A DNA stretch of 64,000 nt from Dorea_D hominis (GCF_014287705.1 NZ_JACOOY010000011.1:1-64000), one strand, 5' to 3'; shown: positions 8,394 to 17,504, numbered from the stretch's first letter. Program-made: numbers and translations. The notes: generated by a model from the sequence alone, not told the origin.

Positions 8394-9479
8394 ATGGATC
8401 AGGGAAAAGTAACAAGAGTATTAAAGTCAATGGAGGAGCATGATGTACCACAGATGATCGTATCCGATCCGGTTGCGATTTTTTATCTGACAGGTAAATG
8501 GATCTTCCCGGGAGAGAGACTTTTAGCACTGTATCTGAATGTGAATGGAAATCATAAGTTTGTAATCAACAAACTGTTTCCACAGGAAGGAGATCTCGGA
8601 GTAGATATCATTTATTATGATGATATTGAGGACGGAGTAGAGATCTTAAGCAAATATGTAGAGAAAGACAAGACCATGGGTATTGACAAGACATGGCCAT
8701 CCAAATTCTTAATCCGCCTGCAGGAACTTGGCGGAGGAAGCAAATTCGTCAACGGTTCTCCGATCATCGACTACATCCGTATGATCAAAGATGAGAAAGA
8801 ACAGGATTTAATGAGAAAATCTTCTAAGATCAACGATGTTGCTATGGAGAAGATCATTCCTTGGGTAGCAAAAGGACTGACAGAGAAAGAACTGAACGCT
8901 AAGATGCGTGAGATCTACAAAGAATTAGGATGTGAAGATGTATCCTTCGATCCGATCACAGCTTATGGACACGGAGCAGCTGATCCACATCACGTAACAG
9001 ATGATTCCAAAGGAAAACGCGGAGACTGCGTAATCCTTGATATCGGTGGATTCAAAGACAACTATGCATCTGATATGACAAGAACAGTCTTCATCGGAGA
9101 AGTTTCTGATCGTGCAAAAGAGATTTATGATATCGTAGTAGAAGCTAACAGACGTGGTATCGAAGCTGCAAAACCGGGCGCAAGAATGTGCGACGTTGAC
9201 CTTGCTGCAAGAAATTACATCGAGGAGAAAGGTTTCGGAGAGTATTTCACACACAGAACAGGTCATTCTATCGGACTGGAAGACCACGAGTTCGGTGATG
9301 TATCTTCTGTAAATACAGATATCATCCAGGTTGGACAGTGCTTCTCAGTTGAACCGGGAATCTATCTTCCGGATGAGAACATCGGTGTCCGTATCGAAGA
9401 CCTTGTAATCATCACAGAAGACGGATGCGAAGTTCTGAATGACTTCACAAAAGATCTGATCATTGTTCCGGAAGAGTAA
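8394..9479 (+). CDS. M24-family Xaa-Pro peptidase (first copy)
   Basis: A 361-residue aminopeptidase P / prolidase-type protein with a creatinase-like N-terminal domain (1-125) and a pita-bread catalytic domain (about 135-355). Metal ligands are visible in LDIGG followed by SDMTRT, in HRTGHSIGLEDHE, and in SVEPGIY. It would free the N-terminal residue before proline in peptides, with two divalent metal ions. It has its own promoter and terminator. A paralogue with the same domain order lies at 23700; proline release may matter to a cell that also carries D-proline reductase genes. Confidence 0.9.
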   Translation: MDQGKVTRVLKSMEEHDVPQMIVSDPVAIFYLTGKWIFPGERLLALYLNVNGNHKFVINKLFPQEGDLGVDIIYYDDIEDGVEILSKYVEKDKTMGIDKTWPSKFLIRLQELGGGSKFVNGSPIIDYIRMIKDEKEQDLMRKSSKINDVAMEKIIPWVAKGLTEKELNAKMREIYKELGCEDVSFDPITAYGHGAADPHHVTDDSKGKRGDCVILDIGGFKDNYASDMTRTVFIGEVSDRAKEIYDIVVEANRRGIEAAKPGARMCDVDLAARNYIEEKGFGEYFTHRTGHSIGLEDHEFGDVSSVNTDIIQVGQCFSVEPGIYLPDENIGVRIEDLVIITEDGCEVLNDFTKDLIIVPEE

Positions 9480-9530
9480 GAAGAACTCTTAGGACAAGTT
9501 ATTGAGAATGGTATAATTTATACATAAGAA

Positions 9531-9582
9531 AGAGCATCGTTCCATAGCTGATTTGTATCGGTTATGGGGCGGTGCTTTTTTG
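9531..9582 (+). terminator. Rho-independent terminator
   Basis: GCATCGTTCCATAGC pairs with GGTTATGGGGCGGTGC (imperfect, with G-T pairs), followed by TTTTTTG. It ends the M24 peptidase transcript ahead of the convergent HAD gene. Confidence 0.8.
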
Positions 9583-9596
9583 TTGTAAAGTAGTCT

Positions 9597-10382
9597 TTAT
9601 AATTCAGCAAGCACTTTCTTCAGTACTTCCTGCACGGAATCTGTCATGTGGTTCGCATAAGCTTCAACGCCCGGCGCGCATCCGGAAAGCGCATAACTGT
9701 CGCCTGCCATCTGAAGCATTTCGATATCATTAAACTGATCGCCGAAAGCAATTCCTTCAGACATATCAAATCCAAGATAATGTACCAGTTTTTCAAGAGC
9801 AGTTCCTTTATTAATATCCGGTGCGACAAAATCGATCCACTCGTTTCCGGAAGTGACGATCTTAATCTCATCACCAAATTCTTTGCGGAAGAAAGGCTCA
9901 ATTGCGGAAGTTCCTTTGCCGGAGAAATCACACATGGCAAGCTTTAAAAACGGTTCTTTTATGTCAGCTAAATTATCCACAACCGCCATATCATACTGGA
10001 CAACGTCAGTCATATGTTTTATGTAAAATGGATCTTTGGAATCAGTATAACAGTAGCTTTCGCAGGAAAGCTGGCAGTTGCATGCCGGATATCCTTTGGC
10101 ATATTCAGTGATGCGAAGGACAAGATCACGGTCAAGAGAGCCTTTGGTGACGGCTTTGTGCTGATCCATGACGAGAGCACCATTTTCCGAAACATAAGAA
10201 ATCATATCCTGCACAGGACCAAACATACGGTACATATTGATATACTGTCTGCCGCTGGCGGCAATGAAATGAATTCCGGCTTCGGTGAGCCGGCGGATAA
10301 GTTCTAAAGTTTCATTATCCGGTTTCTGCGCCCCATTTTGAAGTAATGTTCCATCCAGATCGCTGGCGATGTATTTTATCAT
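9597..10382 (-). CDS. Cof-type HAD-IIB family hydrolase
   Basis: A 261-residue cytoplasmic phosphatase. Motif I is SDLDGTLL (residues 7-14); AASGRQYIN near 41 is motif II; GIAFGDQFNDIEML near 212 is motif IV. The large C2B cap between residues 80 and 190 marks the Cof/YidA group, which hydrolyses sugar phosphates or flavin mononucleotide. AAAAGGAGAA lies just upstream of the ATG on the minus strand. It is transcribed against its neighbours and may be a general house-cleaning enzyme. Confidence 0.87.
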   Translation of the reverse strand: MIKYIASDLDGTLLQNGAQKPDNETLELIRRLTEAGIHFIAASGRQYINMYRMFGPVQDMISYVSENGALVMDQHKAVTKGSLDRDLVLRITEYAKGYPACNCQLSCESYCYTDSKDPFYIKHMTDVVQYDMAVVDNLADIKEPFLKLAMCDFSGKGTSAIEPFFRKEFGDEIKIVTSGNEWIDFVAPDINKGTALEKLVHYLGFDMSEGIAFGDQFNDIEMLQMAGDSYALSGCAPGVEAYANHMTDSVQEVLKKVLAEL

Positions 10383-10472
10383 AAAGTGTATTCTCCTTTT
10401 CGTATCTTGCTAATTAAATCCGTAACTATTATAATATAAAAAGAAATTAAATGAAAGAAGAGGATAGATACT

Positions 10473-10919
10473 ATGAAAATTGGAATTGGTAACGATCATG
10501 CAGCATTAGAGATGAAGAATCAGGTAATGGAGTATCTGGAAGAGAAAGGATATGAAGTTATCAATTATGGGACCAACACACCGGAGAGCTGTAACTATCC
10601 GGAATTTGGTGAGAAAGTCGGACGTGCAGTTGTATCCGGCGAAGTAGACTGCGGAATTCTGATCTGCGGAACAGGAGTTGGAATCTCGCTGGCTGCCAAC
10701 AAAGTAAAAGGCGTAAGAGCAGTTGTATGCTCAGAACCGTATTCTGCAAAACTGTCCAAACAGCACAACAATACAAATATTTTAGCGTTTGGTGCACGTG
10801 TTGTGGGCATTGAGCTTGCGAAGATGATCATTGATGAATGGCTTGGCGCTGAGTTTGAAGGTGGAAGACACCAGACTCGTGTCGATATGATCATGGCGAT
10901 TGAGAATAAAGATAACTAA
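10473..10919 (+). CDS. rpiB: RpiB/LacAB-family sugar-phosphate isomerase
   Basis: A 148-residue aldose-ketose isomerase. GNDHAALEMK (residues 6-15) is the phosphate-contact loop, ICGTGVGISLAANK near 68 holds the catalytic Cys, and KQHNNTNILAFGARV near 95 the conserved His region. The classic reaction is ribose 5-phosphate to ribulose 5-phosphate; EryI/DerI-type members isomerise D-erythrulose 4-phosphate to D-erythrose 4-phosphate. It sits directly before a Dha-kinase-like gene, which fits a tetrulose or triulose route, but the substrate remains open. Confidence 0.88.
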   Translation: MKIGIGNDHAALEMKNQVMEYLEEKGYEVINYGTNTPESCNYPEFGEKVGRAVVSGEVDCGILICGTGVGISLAANKVKGVRAVVCSEPYSAKLSKQHNNTNILAFGARVVGIELAKMIIDEWLGAEFEGGRHQTRVDMIMAIENKDN

Positions 10920-10930
10920 GAAATGGTCTG

Positions 10931-10959
10931 TTAAAGATGCCTGTAAGGGCATCTTTTAA
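10931..10959 (+). terminator. Hairpin, possible weak terminator
   Basis: TTAAAGATGCC pairs with GGGCATCTTTTAA around TGTAA. The T-run is short and followed by AACTTT, so it may only attenuate transcription from rpiB into the kinase gene. Confidence 0.5.
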
Positions 10960-11065
10960 CTTTAAATCTATAATGACGTGACAATCATAATAGAGGCAGT
11001 AGCCAGAAGAGAGCTGCAGCGGCAGATATTTAGATATAAATAATGACAGAAGAGGTGACAGCAGG

Positions 11066-12832
11066 ATGCGGAAGATTATAAACAATGCGGAACACGTTGT
11101 AGACGAGATGATGGAAGGCTATATCAGCGCTTACAGTAGATATTATGTTAAACATCCGGATGTGAACGGTGTGATTTTAAAACAGAGAAGAAAAGACAAA
11201 GTGGCACTGGTGATCGGCGGAGGAAGCGGACATGAACCGATGTTTTCCGGCTTTGTCGGAAAAGGACTTGCAGATGCAGCGGCGTGCGGCAATATATTTG
11301 CATCCCCCGATCCGAACACGATTTACCAGACAGCGAAGGCAGTCGAGCAGGGAAAAGGTGTTCTTTTTGTGTATGGCTGCTATGCGGGAGATAATCTGAA
11401 TTTTGATATGGGCGAAGAGTTCTTAAATGACGATGGAATCCAGACAGCACATGTGCGCGTGTGGGATGATGTAGCATCCGCGCCGCAGGAGCGTATCGAG
11501 GACCGACGCGGAATCGCAGGAGATGTATTTGTTGTGAAAATCGCAGGTGCGGCATGTGATGCAGGACTGGAATTAGAAGAAGTTGTCAGAGTTACGGAGA
11601 AGGCAAGAGATAATACAAGAACGATTGGTGTTGCAACTGCACCTGCACAGCTTCCGGGAGTGGAACAGCCGATATTTACGTTGGGCGAAGGCGAGATTGA
11701 ATACGGCATGGGACTGCACGGCGAGCGCGGTGTACTGCGCACTACGTGGGAAGATGCAGATGTTCTTACCGAGAAGATGTATAAGCAGATTCTGGACGAT
11801 TCGGATTTGAAAACGGGCGATGAAGTGTGTGTACTTGTAAACGGTCTCGGTTCTACAACGATCACAGAACTTGCAATTGTTTTCCGCAAAGTGAAAAAGC
11901 TTCTGGATGCAGATGGAATCAAAGTTTACGATACAGATCTGAACAATTATTGTACCAGTCAGGAAATGGGTGGATTTTCCATTACTTTATTTAAACTGGA
12001 TGAAGAACTGAAGAAATACTATGATATGCCATGTTACTGTCCGTATTACGCGAAGGGAGAGCTTACGGGAAATACCGGTGAAGCAGCTGGCGGCCAGACG
12101 GAAGATGTACAGATTAAGTCAGAACCGGAATTTGATGTAAATGACGTGGAAGCGGCAGAGATTGTAAGAAGCAAAGCCGGAATTCTGGAAGAACTGAATG
12201 CGGCTGATGCAAGAAATATGCTTTTATATATTGCCGATAAGATCATTGCAAAGAAACCATATCTGACAGAAGTAGACAGTGCCATTGGTGATGGAGACCA
12301 TGGAATCGGTATGGCGGGCGGCATGCAGAAAGTTAAGAAAAAACTCTCCCACATGGAGAATGAAGAGAATGTCTATGCACTCTTCGAGGCGGCAGGAAAG
12401 GCAATGCTCCTGTCAATGGGCGGCGCATCCGGTGTTATTTTCGGAAGCCTGTATCTTGCCGGTGCCAAAGGCATGGAAGCGAAGAAGGCTATTGGTGCAG
12501 AAGAACTGGCGCATATGGAAAAGAAAAGCCTTGCAGCAATCCAGGAGAGAGGCAAAGCGAAAGTCGGTGATAAGACGATGGTGGATGCACTTGCTCCGGC
12601 AGTAGAGGCAATGGAAGCAAACAGTGAAAAGAGCCTGGCCGAGATGCTGCGCGCAGCGGAGGCAGCCGCAAAAGCAGGTGTCGAGAACACGAAGAAATAT
12701 CAGGCAGCATTTGGACGCGCCAAATCACTGATGGAACGTGCCATCGGATACCAGGATGCAGGAGCAACGTCTGTGTGGCTGATCATTCAGGGAATGCGTG
12801 AATTTGTAGAGGATATCTGTGAAGAGAAGTAA
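11066..12832 (+). CDS. Fused ATP-dependent dihydroxyacetone kinase (DhaK-DhaL)
   Basis: A 588-residue two-domain kinase. The DhaK part (1-330) has GGGSGHEPMFSG near 50 and GLHGERG near 214, whose His forms the hemiaminal with the ketone substrate. The DhaL part (about 375-588) has DSAIGDGDHGIGM near 410, binding ATP-Mg through the Asp cluster, and ends in YQDAGATSVWLI. Fused enzymes use ATP rather than the PTS. Members phosphorylate dihydroxyacetone, and DerK/LerK relatives phosphorylate erythrulose. With RpiB upstream and a TPI-like enzyme downstream (opposite strand), either a triulose or a tetrulose substrate is possible. Confidence 0.9.
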   Translation: MRKIINNAEHVVDEMMEGYISAYSRYYVKHPDVNGVILKQRRKDKVALVIGGGSGHEPMFSGFVGKGLADAAACGNIFASPDPNTIYQTAKAVEQGKGVLFVYGCYAGDNLNFDMGEEFLNDDGIQTAHVRVWDDVASAPQERIEDRRGIAGDVFVVKIAGAACDAGLELEEVVRVTEKARDNTRTIGVATAPAQLPGVEQPIFTLGEGEIEYGMGLHGERGVLRTTWEDADVLTEKMYKQILDDSDLKTGDEVCVLVNGLGSTTITELAIVFRKVKKLLDADGIKVYDTDLNNYCTSQEMGGFSITLFKLDEELKKYYDMPCYCPYYAKGELTGNTGEAAGGQTEDVQIKSEPEFDVNDVEAAEIVRSKAGILEELNAADARNMLLYIADKIIAKKPYLTEVDSAIGDGDHGIGMAGGMQKVKKKLSHMENEENVYALFEAAGKAMLLSMGGASGVIFGSLYLAGAKGMEAKKAIGAEELAHMEKKSLAAIQERGKAKVGDKTMVDALAPAVEAMEANSEKSLAEMLRAAEAAAKAGVENTKKYQAAFGRAKSLMERAIGYQDAGATSVWLIIQGMREFVEDICEEK

Positions 12833-12902
12833 AAAGCAGTGTGGATAAATTACAAAATTCAAAGTCTGTATTGTGGATAAAAACTAATAGGGAAATAACA
12901 GC

Positions 12903-12945
12903 AGAAGCCCCGTTTCACACATACCGGTGAAACGGGGCTTCTTTT
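12903..12945. terminator. Bidirectional terminator between convergent genes
   Basis: AGAAGCCCCGTTTCAC pairs perfectly with GTGAAACGGGGCTTCT over an 8-base loop and is flanked by T-rich sequence on the right and A-containing sequence on the left. It can end both the Dha kinase and the TPI-like transcripts. Confidence 0.9.
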
Positions 12946-12986
12946 GGAATTGATAAATAATATAAGTAAGCAAACAGCAAAAGGAC

Positions 12987-13775
12987 TTATGCCTGTGCTG
13001 CTTCGTAAGTAGCTTTTGCATCACGGATCAGCTTGTCAAACTTGTCTGCCTGCCATGCAGCACGTCCGGTAAATAATCCGTCAATAGATGGCTGAACAAT
13101 GAGTTCATTGGCATTGCCGGGATTGACACTTCCACCGTACAGAACCGGAATGTCCTTAGAAGCATCACCGAAGATCTCCTGCAGACACTCTTTGATAACT
13201 TTGTGCATCTCTTCCGCGTAATCTGCGGAAGCAGGTGTTCCATTTACACCGATGGACCATACCGGCTCATAAGCAACCCAGATATTCGGAACCTGTGAAA
13301 CCGGAACATCGTGGAAGCCGACCTTTAACTGTGTGCGGAGCACTTCTGCGCTGATACCGAAATTCTTCTCTTCAGCAGTCTCACCAATGCAGAGCAGAGT
13401 TGTGAAGTCATGATTCAGAGCGGCTTTTACTTTCTTATTCTCTTCAACGTCTGTCTCTCCGAATACATGACGTCTCTCGGAATGTCCGATCATTACAAGA
13501 TCCAGCCCGAGTTCTTTTAACATAACCGGTGAAATCTCTCCGGTAAACTGACCTTCGTCTTCCCAACACATATTCTGTGCACCGATTTTTATATAATTGC
13601 GGTCTACTTTATTCACTGCACTTTCCAGTGTTGTATAGGAAGGAATGATGAACAGTTCAATCTCGTCACGGCTGATGTCCTTTGTATGTTCAACCAGTGA
13701 CTGGAGATATTCTACAGTCTCCTTGATAGGCTTGTACATTTTCAGGTTACTTCCAAAGTATAACTTTTTCTTCAT
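12987..13775 (-). CDS. Divergent triosephosphate-isomerase-family isomerase
   Basis: A 262-residue TIM-barrel isomerase. The catalytic Lys (SNLKMY, residue 13), His (IGHSERR) and Glu (AYEPVWSIG) are present, as is YGGSVNPGN. Loop 6 reads VNGTPA rather than the usual TGKTA-type hinge, and GRAAW replaces the usual GGASL phosphate loop, so it is not the standard glycolytic form. It may act on DHAP or on erythrulose phosphate (EryH-like). GAGGAGG next to the ATG at 13775 decides the start; an upstream in-frame ATG would run into the promoter. Its promoter shares CGAAA motifs with the divergent threonate operon. Confidence 0.85.
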   Translation of the reverse strand: MKKKLYFGSNLKMYKPIKETVEYLQSLVEHTKDISRDEIELFIIPSYTTLESAVNKVDRNYIKIGAQNMCWEDEGQFTGEISPVMLKELGLDLVMIGHSERRHVFGETDVEENKKVKAALNHDFTTLLCIGETAEEKNFGISAEVLRTQLKVGFHDVPVSQVPNIWVAYEPVWSIGVNGTPASADYAEEMHKVIKECLQEIFGDASKDIPVLYGGSVNPGNANELIVQPSIDGLFTGRAAWQADKFDKLIRDAKATYEAAQA

Positions 13776-13814
13776 GTCATCCTCCTCGATTCTATATGAA
13801 AAATTGTTGGTTTC

Positions 13815-14068
13815 ATTATACATCCGAAACGAAAAAAATGCAACAAAATCCATGACAAAAAAATAACAAAACGAAAAAACGAAAAAAAACGAAAGAATAG
13901 GCGCAAATAATAGTAAATATTCACAAAAACTGTAATGAAAATGTGTTTGAATCTACTGAAATGATAAAAAGCTATTGAAAAACGAAAGCAAAAGTAATAA
14001 AATAAAATCAACAAATGAAAACAAAACAAAAATACAAAACATAAAACGAAAGTATTCGAAAACGAAAG
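13815..14068. promoter_or_regulatory. Divergent promoter region with CGAAA-repeat operators
   Basis: The 303-base gap is very A-rich and carries at least nine CGAAA motifs: 13825, 13830, 13872, 13880, 13890, 13983, 14047, 14057 and 14063. On the minus strand, TATAAT (13820-13815) with TTGCAT 17 bases upstream drives the TPI-like gene, and two motifs fall in its spacer. On the plus strand, TTGAAA (13975-13980), 17 bases and TAAAAT (13998-14003) form a promoter with one motif in the spacer. Repeated TTTCG/CGAAA sites are typical of DeoR-family operators; a DeoR gene lies at 18235. Confidence 0.65.
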
Positions 14069-14078
14069 GAAGAGAAAA

Positions 14079-15098
14079 ATGAGCGAGAAATTCAGACCAG
14101 TTACAGCAATTACAATGGGAGATCCGGCAGGTATCGGACCAGAGATTGTAGTAGGAACTATGCTTTCAGAAGAGATTCATGAATGCTGCAAACCATTTGT
14201 GATCGGAAGTCAGGCAATCATGGAAAGAGCTGCAAAGGTTCTTGGAAAAGAATTAAAATACAACAAGATCACAGATCCTTCCGAAGCAAAATATGAATTT
14301 GGAACAATCGATATTCTGGAAACAGGAGATTACGATACAGACTCTATCGAGTGGGGAAAAGAGCAGAAGCTTGCAGGACAGATGGCAATCGACTGGGTTA
14401 TGAAATCTATCGAACTTGGAATGGCTAAGAAAGTAGATGCAGTTTCTACATCTCCAATCCACAAAGGAGCTATCAAATTAGTCGGAGTAAAAGAGCCTGG
14501 ACATACAGAGATTTATCAGCATCAGACAAATTCTCCATATGCGCTGACAATGTTCTCCTGCCATAAATTAAGAGTATTCTTTGTAAGCCGTCACATGTCA
14601 TTGGTAGACGCTTGCCACTATGCAACAAAAGACGTAATCTTAGAGAACGTTATCAACATTGATAAAGAGCTTCGTAAAGTCGGAATCGAGAATCCACTGA
14701 TCGCAGTTGCAGGATTAAATCCACACAACGGAGACAACGGATTATTCGGAACAGAAGAGCTTACAGATATCGGACCGGCCGTTGAAGCTGCAAAAGCAAA
14801 AGGAATCAATGCAATCGGACCTTGCCCGGCTGACTCTGTATTTAACATTGGTAAATCTGGTAAATTCGATGCAATCCTTTCTCTGTATCACGATCAGGGA
14901 CACATTGCTTGTAAGACACTTGATTTCGAAAAATCTGTAACACTGACATTCGGACTTCCGTTTATCAGAAGTTCTGTAGATCACGGAACAGCATTTGATA
15001 TCGCGGGAAAAGGAATCGCAGGATGTGTAAGTCTGATTGAATCTACGAAGGTTGTAGCTGAGTATGCTGCAAAACAGCAAGAAAGAGAGGGTAAATAA
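14079..15098 (+). CDS. pdxA2: PdxA2-like 4-phosphothreonate 3-dehydrogenase
   Basis: A 339-residue NAD-dependent oxidative decarboxylase of the PdxA family. MGDPAGIGPEIV (residues 13-24) is the family start; metal-binding His residues lie in HKGAI/GHTEIY, NPHNGDNG and LYHDQGH. PdxA2 converts D-threonate 4-phosphate (or D-erythronate 4-phosphate) to DHAP and CO2, in contrast to PdxA of vitamin B6 synthesis. The direct link (stop 15098, next start 15099) to a DUF1537 kinase and an acid-sugar permease, with no pdx genes nearby, makes the catabolic role much more likely. Confidence 0.88.
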   Translation: MSEKFRPVTAITMGDPAGIGPEIVVGTMLSEEIHECCKPFVIGSQAIMERAAKVLGKELKYNKITDPSEAKYEFGTIDILETGDYDTDSIEWGKEQKLAGQMAIDWVMKSIELGMAKKVDAVSTSPIHKGAIKLVGVKEPGHTEIYQHQTNSPYALTMFSCHKLRVFFVSRHMSLVDACHYATKDVILENVINIDKELRKVGIENPLIAVAGLNPHNGDNGLFGTEELTDIGPAVEAAKAKGINAIGPCPADSVFNIGKSGKFDAILSLYHDQGHIACKTLDFEKSVTLTFGLPFIRSSVDHGTAFDIAGKGIAGCVSLIESTKVVAEYAAKQQEREGK

Positions 15099-16442
15099 AT
15101 GCCATTAATCGGAGCAGTGGCAGATGATCTGACAGGAGCAACAACAACAGGTGTGCTCCTTGCAAGATCCAAAGCCAGAACAGCGGTATTTTTTAACGAA
15201 GAAGCAGCAGAGAAGACAGAAGGAATTGATGAACTGGATGCAATCCTGATCAGCAGTAACAGCCGTCCGCTTCCTGCAAATGAAGCTTATGATAAAGTAA
15301 AATCAGCAACGATCGCTCTGAAGAAAATGGGCGTTGAATATTTTTCAAAACGTATTGATACTACACTTCGCGGCGGTGTTGGTGTAGAAATCGATGCAAT
15401 GCTGGATCAGATGAAAGAAGGTACAGTTGCAGTAGTAGTACCTGCTATGCCACAGTCCAGAAGAATCTTGGTTGGCGGATATTCCGTTATCGATGGTGTG
15501 GCTCTGATCAATACGCCGGTTGCACAGGATGTGCGTACTCCGGTAAAAGAAAATTATATTCCAAGATTACTGGAAGGCCAGACAAGAAGAAAAGTCGGTC
15601 TGGTTACATTAGATAAAGTTCTTGCAGGAGAAGAAGTCATTGAAGAAGCTCTTGCAGAACAGAAAAAAGCAGGATGTGAAGTGATTGTCGTAGACGGAAT
15701 CACACTGGAAGATGTAGAAAACATTGCAAAGGCATGTATCAGCTTAAGATGGGATGTTGTTGCAGTAGATCCGGGACCGTTTACTTCAAAACTTGCATTT
15801 TATAGAGAACTGATCAGTGCCGAGGAACCGAATATTCCTCCGCAGGCTGATGAGGCAGGAAAGACAGTTCTGATCGCAGCAGGAAGCGCAACTCCGGTTA
15901 CAAAAAAACAGATGGAAATCTTGTGTCAGGATCCTCGTCATGTGAGAGTTAGTGTAGAACCGCTTCCACTTATTGAGGGCGGTGATGTTGCCCTGGATGA
16001 AGTATTCAAAGCTGTAAACAAAGCGGCAGAACTTCTGGAATCTGACAATCAGCCAAGAGCGATCCTTTTTGAGACGGCTCTTCATGGAGAACTTCTGAAT
16101 CTGGATGAAGAAGACAACAAGAGACACTACGCAGGTGGCATGAGCGCGAACAGAATCAATGCAGGTCTGGGTATGATTATTTCCCAGCTTCTGGAGAAAG
16201 TCGGAAAAGAGAAAGTCGCAGGACTTTACACAACCGGCGGGGACACTATGGTAAATGTATGCTACCAGCTTGGAGTAGAGTGTATCGAAGTTATGGATTA
16301 TGTCATCCCACAGACAGATGTCGGACGCCTCGTAGGCAGTAAGTACAGCGGACTCCCGGTTGTCGGTAAAGGGGGACTTACCGGAAATGACAATACCGCA
16401 TGTGATATTGTAAGCAGACTGTTCAGAGAATCTGCACGATAA
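15099..16442 (+). CDS. dtnK: Four-carbon acid sugar kinase (DUF1537, DtnK-like)
   Basis: A 447-residue kinase. ADDLTGATTTGV (residues 8-19) and KRIDTTLRGG near 84 belong to the N-terminal substrate domain; TTGGDTMVNVC near 383 and GKGGLTGNDNT near 427 to the C-terminal nucleotide domain. DUF1537 kinases phosphorylate four-carbon acid sugars; those next to PdxA2 are DtnK, which makes 4-phospho-D-threonate. The start abuts the stop of the PdxA2 gene, so the pair is translationally coupled. D-erythronate remains an alternative substrate. Confidence 0.88.
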   Translation: MPLIGAVADDLTGATTTGVLLARSKARTAVFFNEEAAEKTEGIDELDAILISSNSRPLPANEAYDKVKSATIALKKMGVEYFSKRIDTTLRGGVGVEIDAMLDQMKEGTVAVVVPAMPQSRRILVGGYSVIDGVALINTPVAQDVRTPVKENYIPRLLEGQTRRKVGLVTLDKVLAGEEVIEEALAEQKKAGCEVIVVDGITLEDVENIAKACISLRWDVVAVDPGPFTSKLAFYRELISAEEPNIPPQADEAGKTVLIAAGSATPVTKKQMEILCQDPRHVRVSVEPLPLIEGGDVALDEVFKAVNKAAELLESDNQPRAILFETALHGELLNLDEEDNKRHYAGGMSANRINAGLGMIISQLLEKVGKEKVAGLYTTGGDTMVNVCYQLGVECIEVMDYVIPQTDVGRLVGSKYSGLPVVGKGGLTGNDNTACDIVSRLFRESAR

Positions 16443-16460
16443 GAGATAAGGAGAGAGAAA

Positions 16461-17492
16461 ATGAGCAACGAAAAGACAAATGTTCAAAGTGAACGCAAAG
16501 ATTACCCAATTCTTGAAAAAATGAAAAACCTTCCGGGTGGACTTGTAATCATCCCGCTGGTTATCGCAGTTGTAATTGCAACATTTATTCCACAGTTCTT
16601 CCAGATCGGTGGATATGTAACAGCATTGTTTTATGAAGGAAATGCCTGCATGATGGGATTTTTCCTGATTGTATGTGGATCTATGATCGACGTAAAACAG
16701 GTTGGTCTGCCTTTATATAAAGGTGTTGTTATGACTGGTGTTAAATTTTTACTTGGAGTTATCGTAGGAGTTGTAGTTGGTAAGCTTTGCGGACCACAGG
16801 GATTCTTAGGAATCGCACCATTCGTATTTATTGCAGCGATTACAAACTCTAACAGTTCTCTGTATATTTCATTATCTTCTCAGTTTGGTAATGCAACAGA
16901 TACAGGAGCTGTATCCATCCTGGCATTAAATGACGGTCCGTTCTTCACATTGATCGCACTTGGAGCAACAGGACTTGCCAATATCCCGATCAACTCTCTG
17001 ATCGCAGTTATCATTCCTCTGTTGATTGGATTTGTATGGGGTAACTTAGATAAAGGCTTCCGTAATGCTTGTAAAGCAGCACAGCCGATCGTAACTTTCT
17101 TCATGACAATCTCTATCGGAGCTAAGACAGATGTAAAGACAATCTTAAAAGCAGGAGCATCAGGAATTGTACTTGGACTGATTTCAGCAGCAACTGCAGT
17201 ACTGTTCTTCTTCATTATCAACTTACTGCTTCCGAAGAAAGAGAGAAATGCTATGGGTGCTGCAATCGGTACAACAGCTCTGAACTCAGCTATGACACCG
17301 GCAGCTGTTGCAGAGGCAGATCCGACTCTGGCAGATTCTGTAAGTCTGGCAACAGCACAGTGTGCAACAGCATCTATTATTACACTGTTCCTGTGTCCGT
17401 TCATCACTGCTGCATTTGATAAATATATGCAGAAGAGACAGAAAGGTATCTACAGTCCGGAAGGATGGGCATACGAGAAAATGGCTCACTAA
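16461..17492 (+). CDS. KdgT-type 2-keto-3-deoxygluconate/acid-sugar permease
   Basis: A 343-residue integral membrane protein with about ten hydrophobic segments, beginning LPGGLVIIPLVIAVVIATF (residues 25-43). The segment AAITNSNSSLYISL and the conserved GPFFTL match the 2-keto-3-deoxygluconate permease family, which imports acid sugars with protons. Placed right after a PdxA2/DtnK pair, it most likely brings in D-threonate or D-erythronate. GGAGAGAG precedes the ATG; a terminator follows at once. Confidence 0.87.
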   Translation: MSNEKTNVQSERKDYPILEKMKNLPGGLVIIPLVIAVVIATFIPQFFQIGGYVTALFYEGNACMMGFFLIVCGSMIDVKQVGLPLYKGVVMTGVKFLLGVIVGVVVGKLCGPQGFLGIAPFVFIAAITNSNSSLYISLSSQFGNATDTGAVSILALNDGPFFTLIALGATGLANIPINSLIAVIIPLLIGFVWGNLDKGFRNACKAAQPIVTFFMTISIGAKTDVKTILKAGASGIVLGLISAATAVLFFFIINLLLPKKERNAMGAAIGTTALNSAMTPAAVAEADPTLADSVSLATAQCATASIITLFLCPFITAAFDKYMQKRQKGIYSPEGWAYEKMAH

Positions 17493-17504
17493 GAATTATT
17501 TACT

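Noticed and set aside
13776..13853. Longer start for the TPI-like protein at 13853
   Set aside because: It would span the -10 box and CGAAA operators; the strong GAGGAGG fits 13775.
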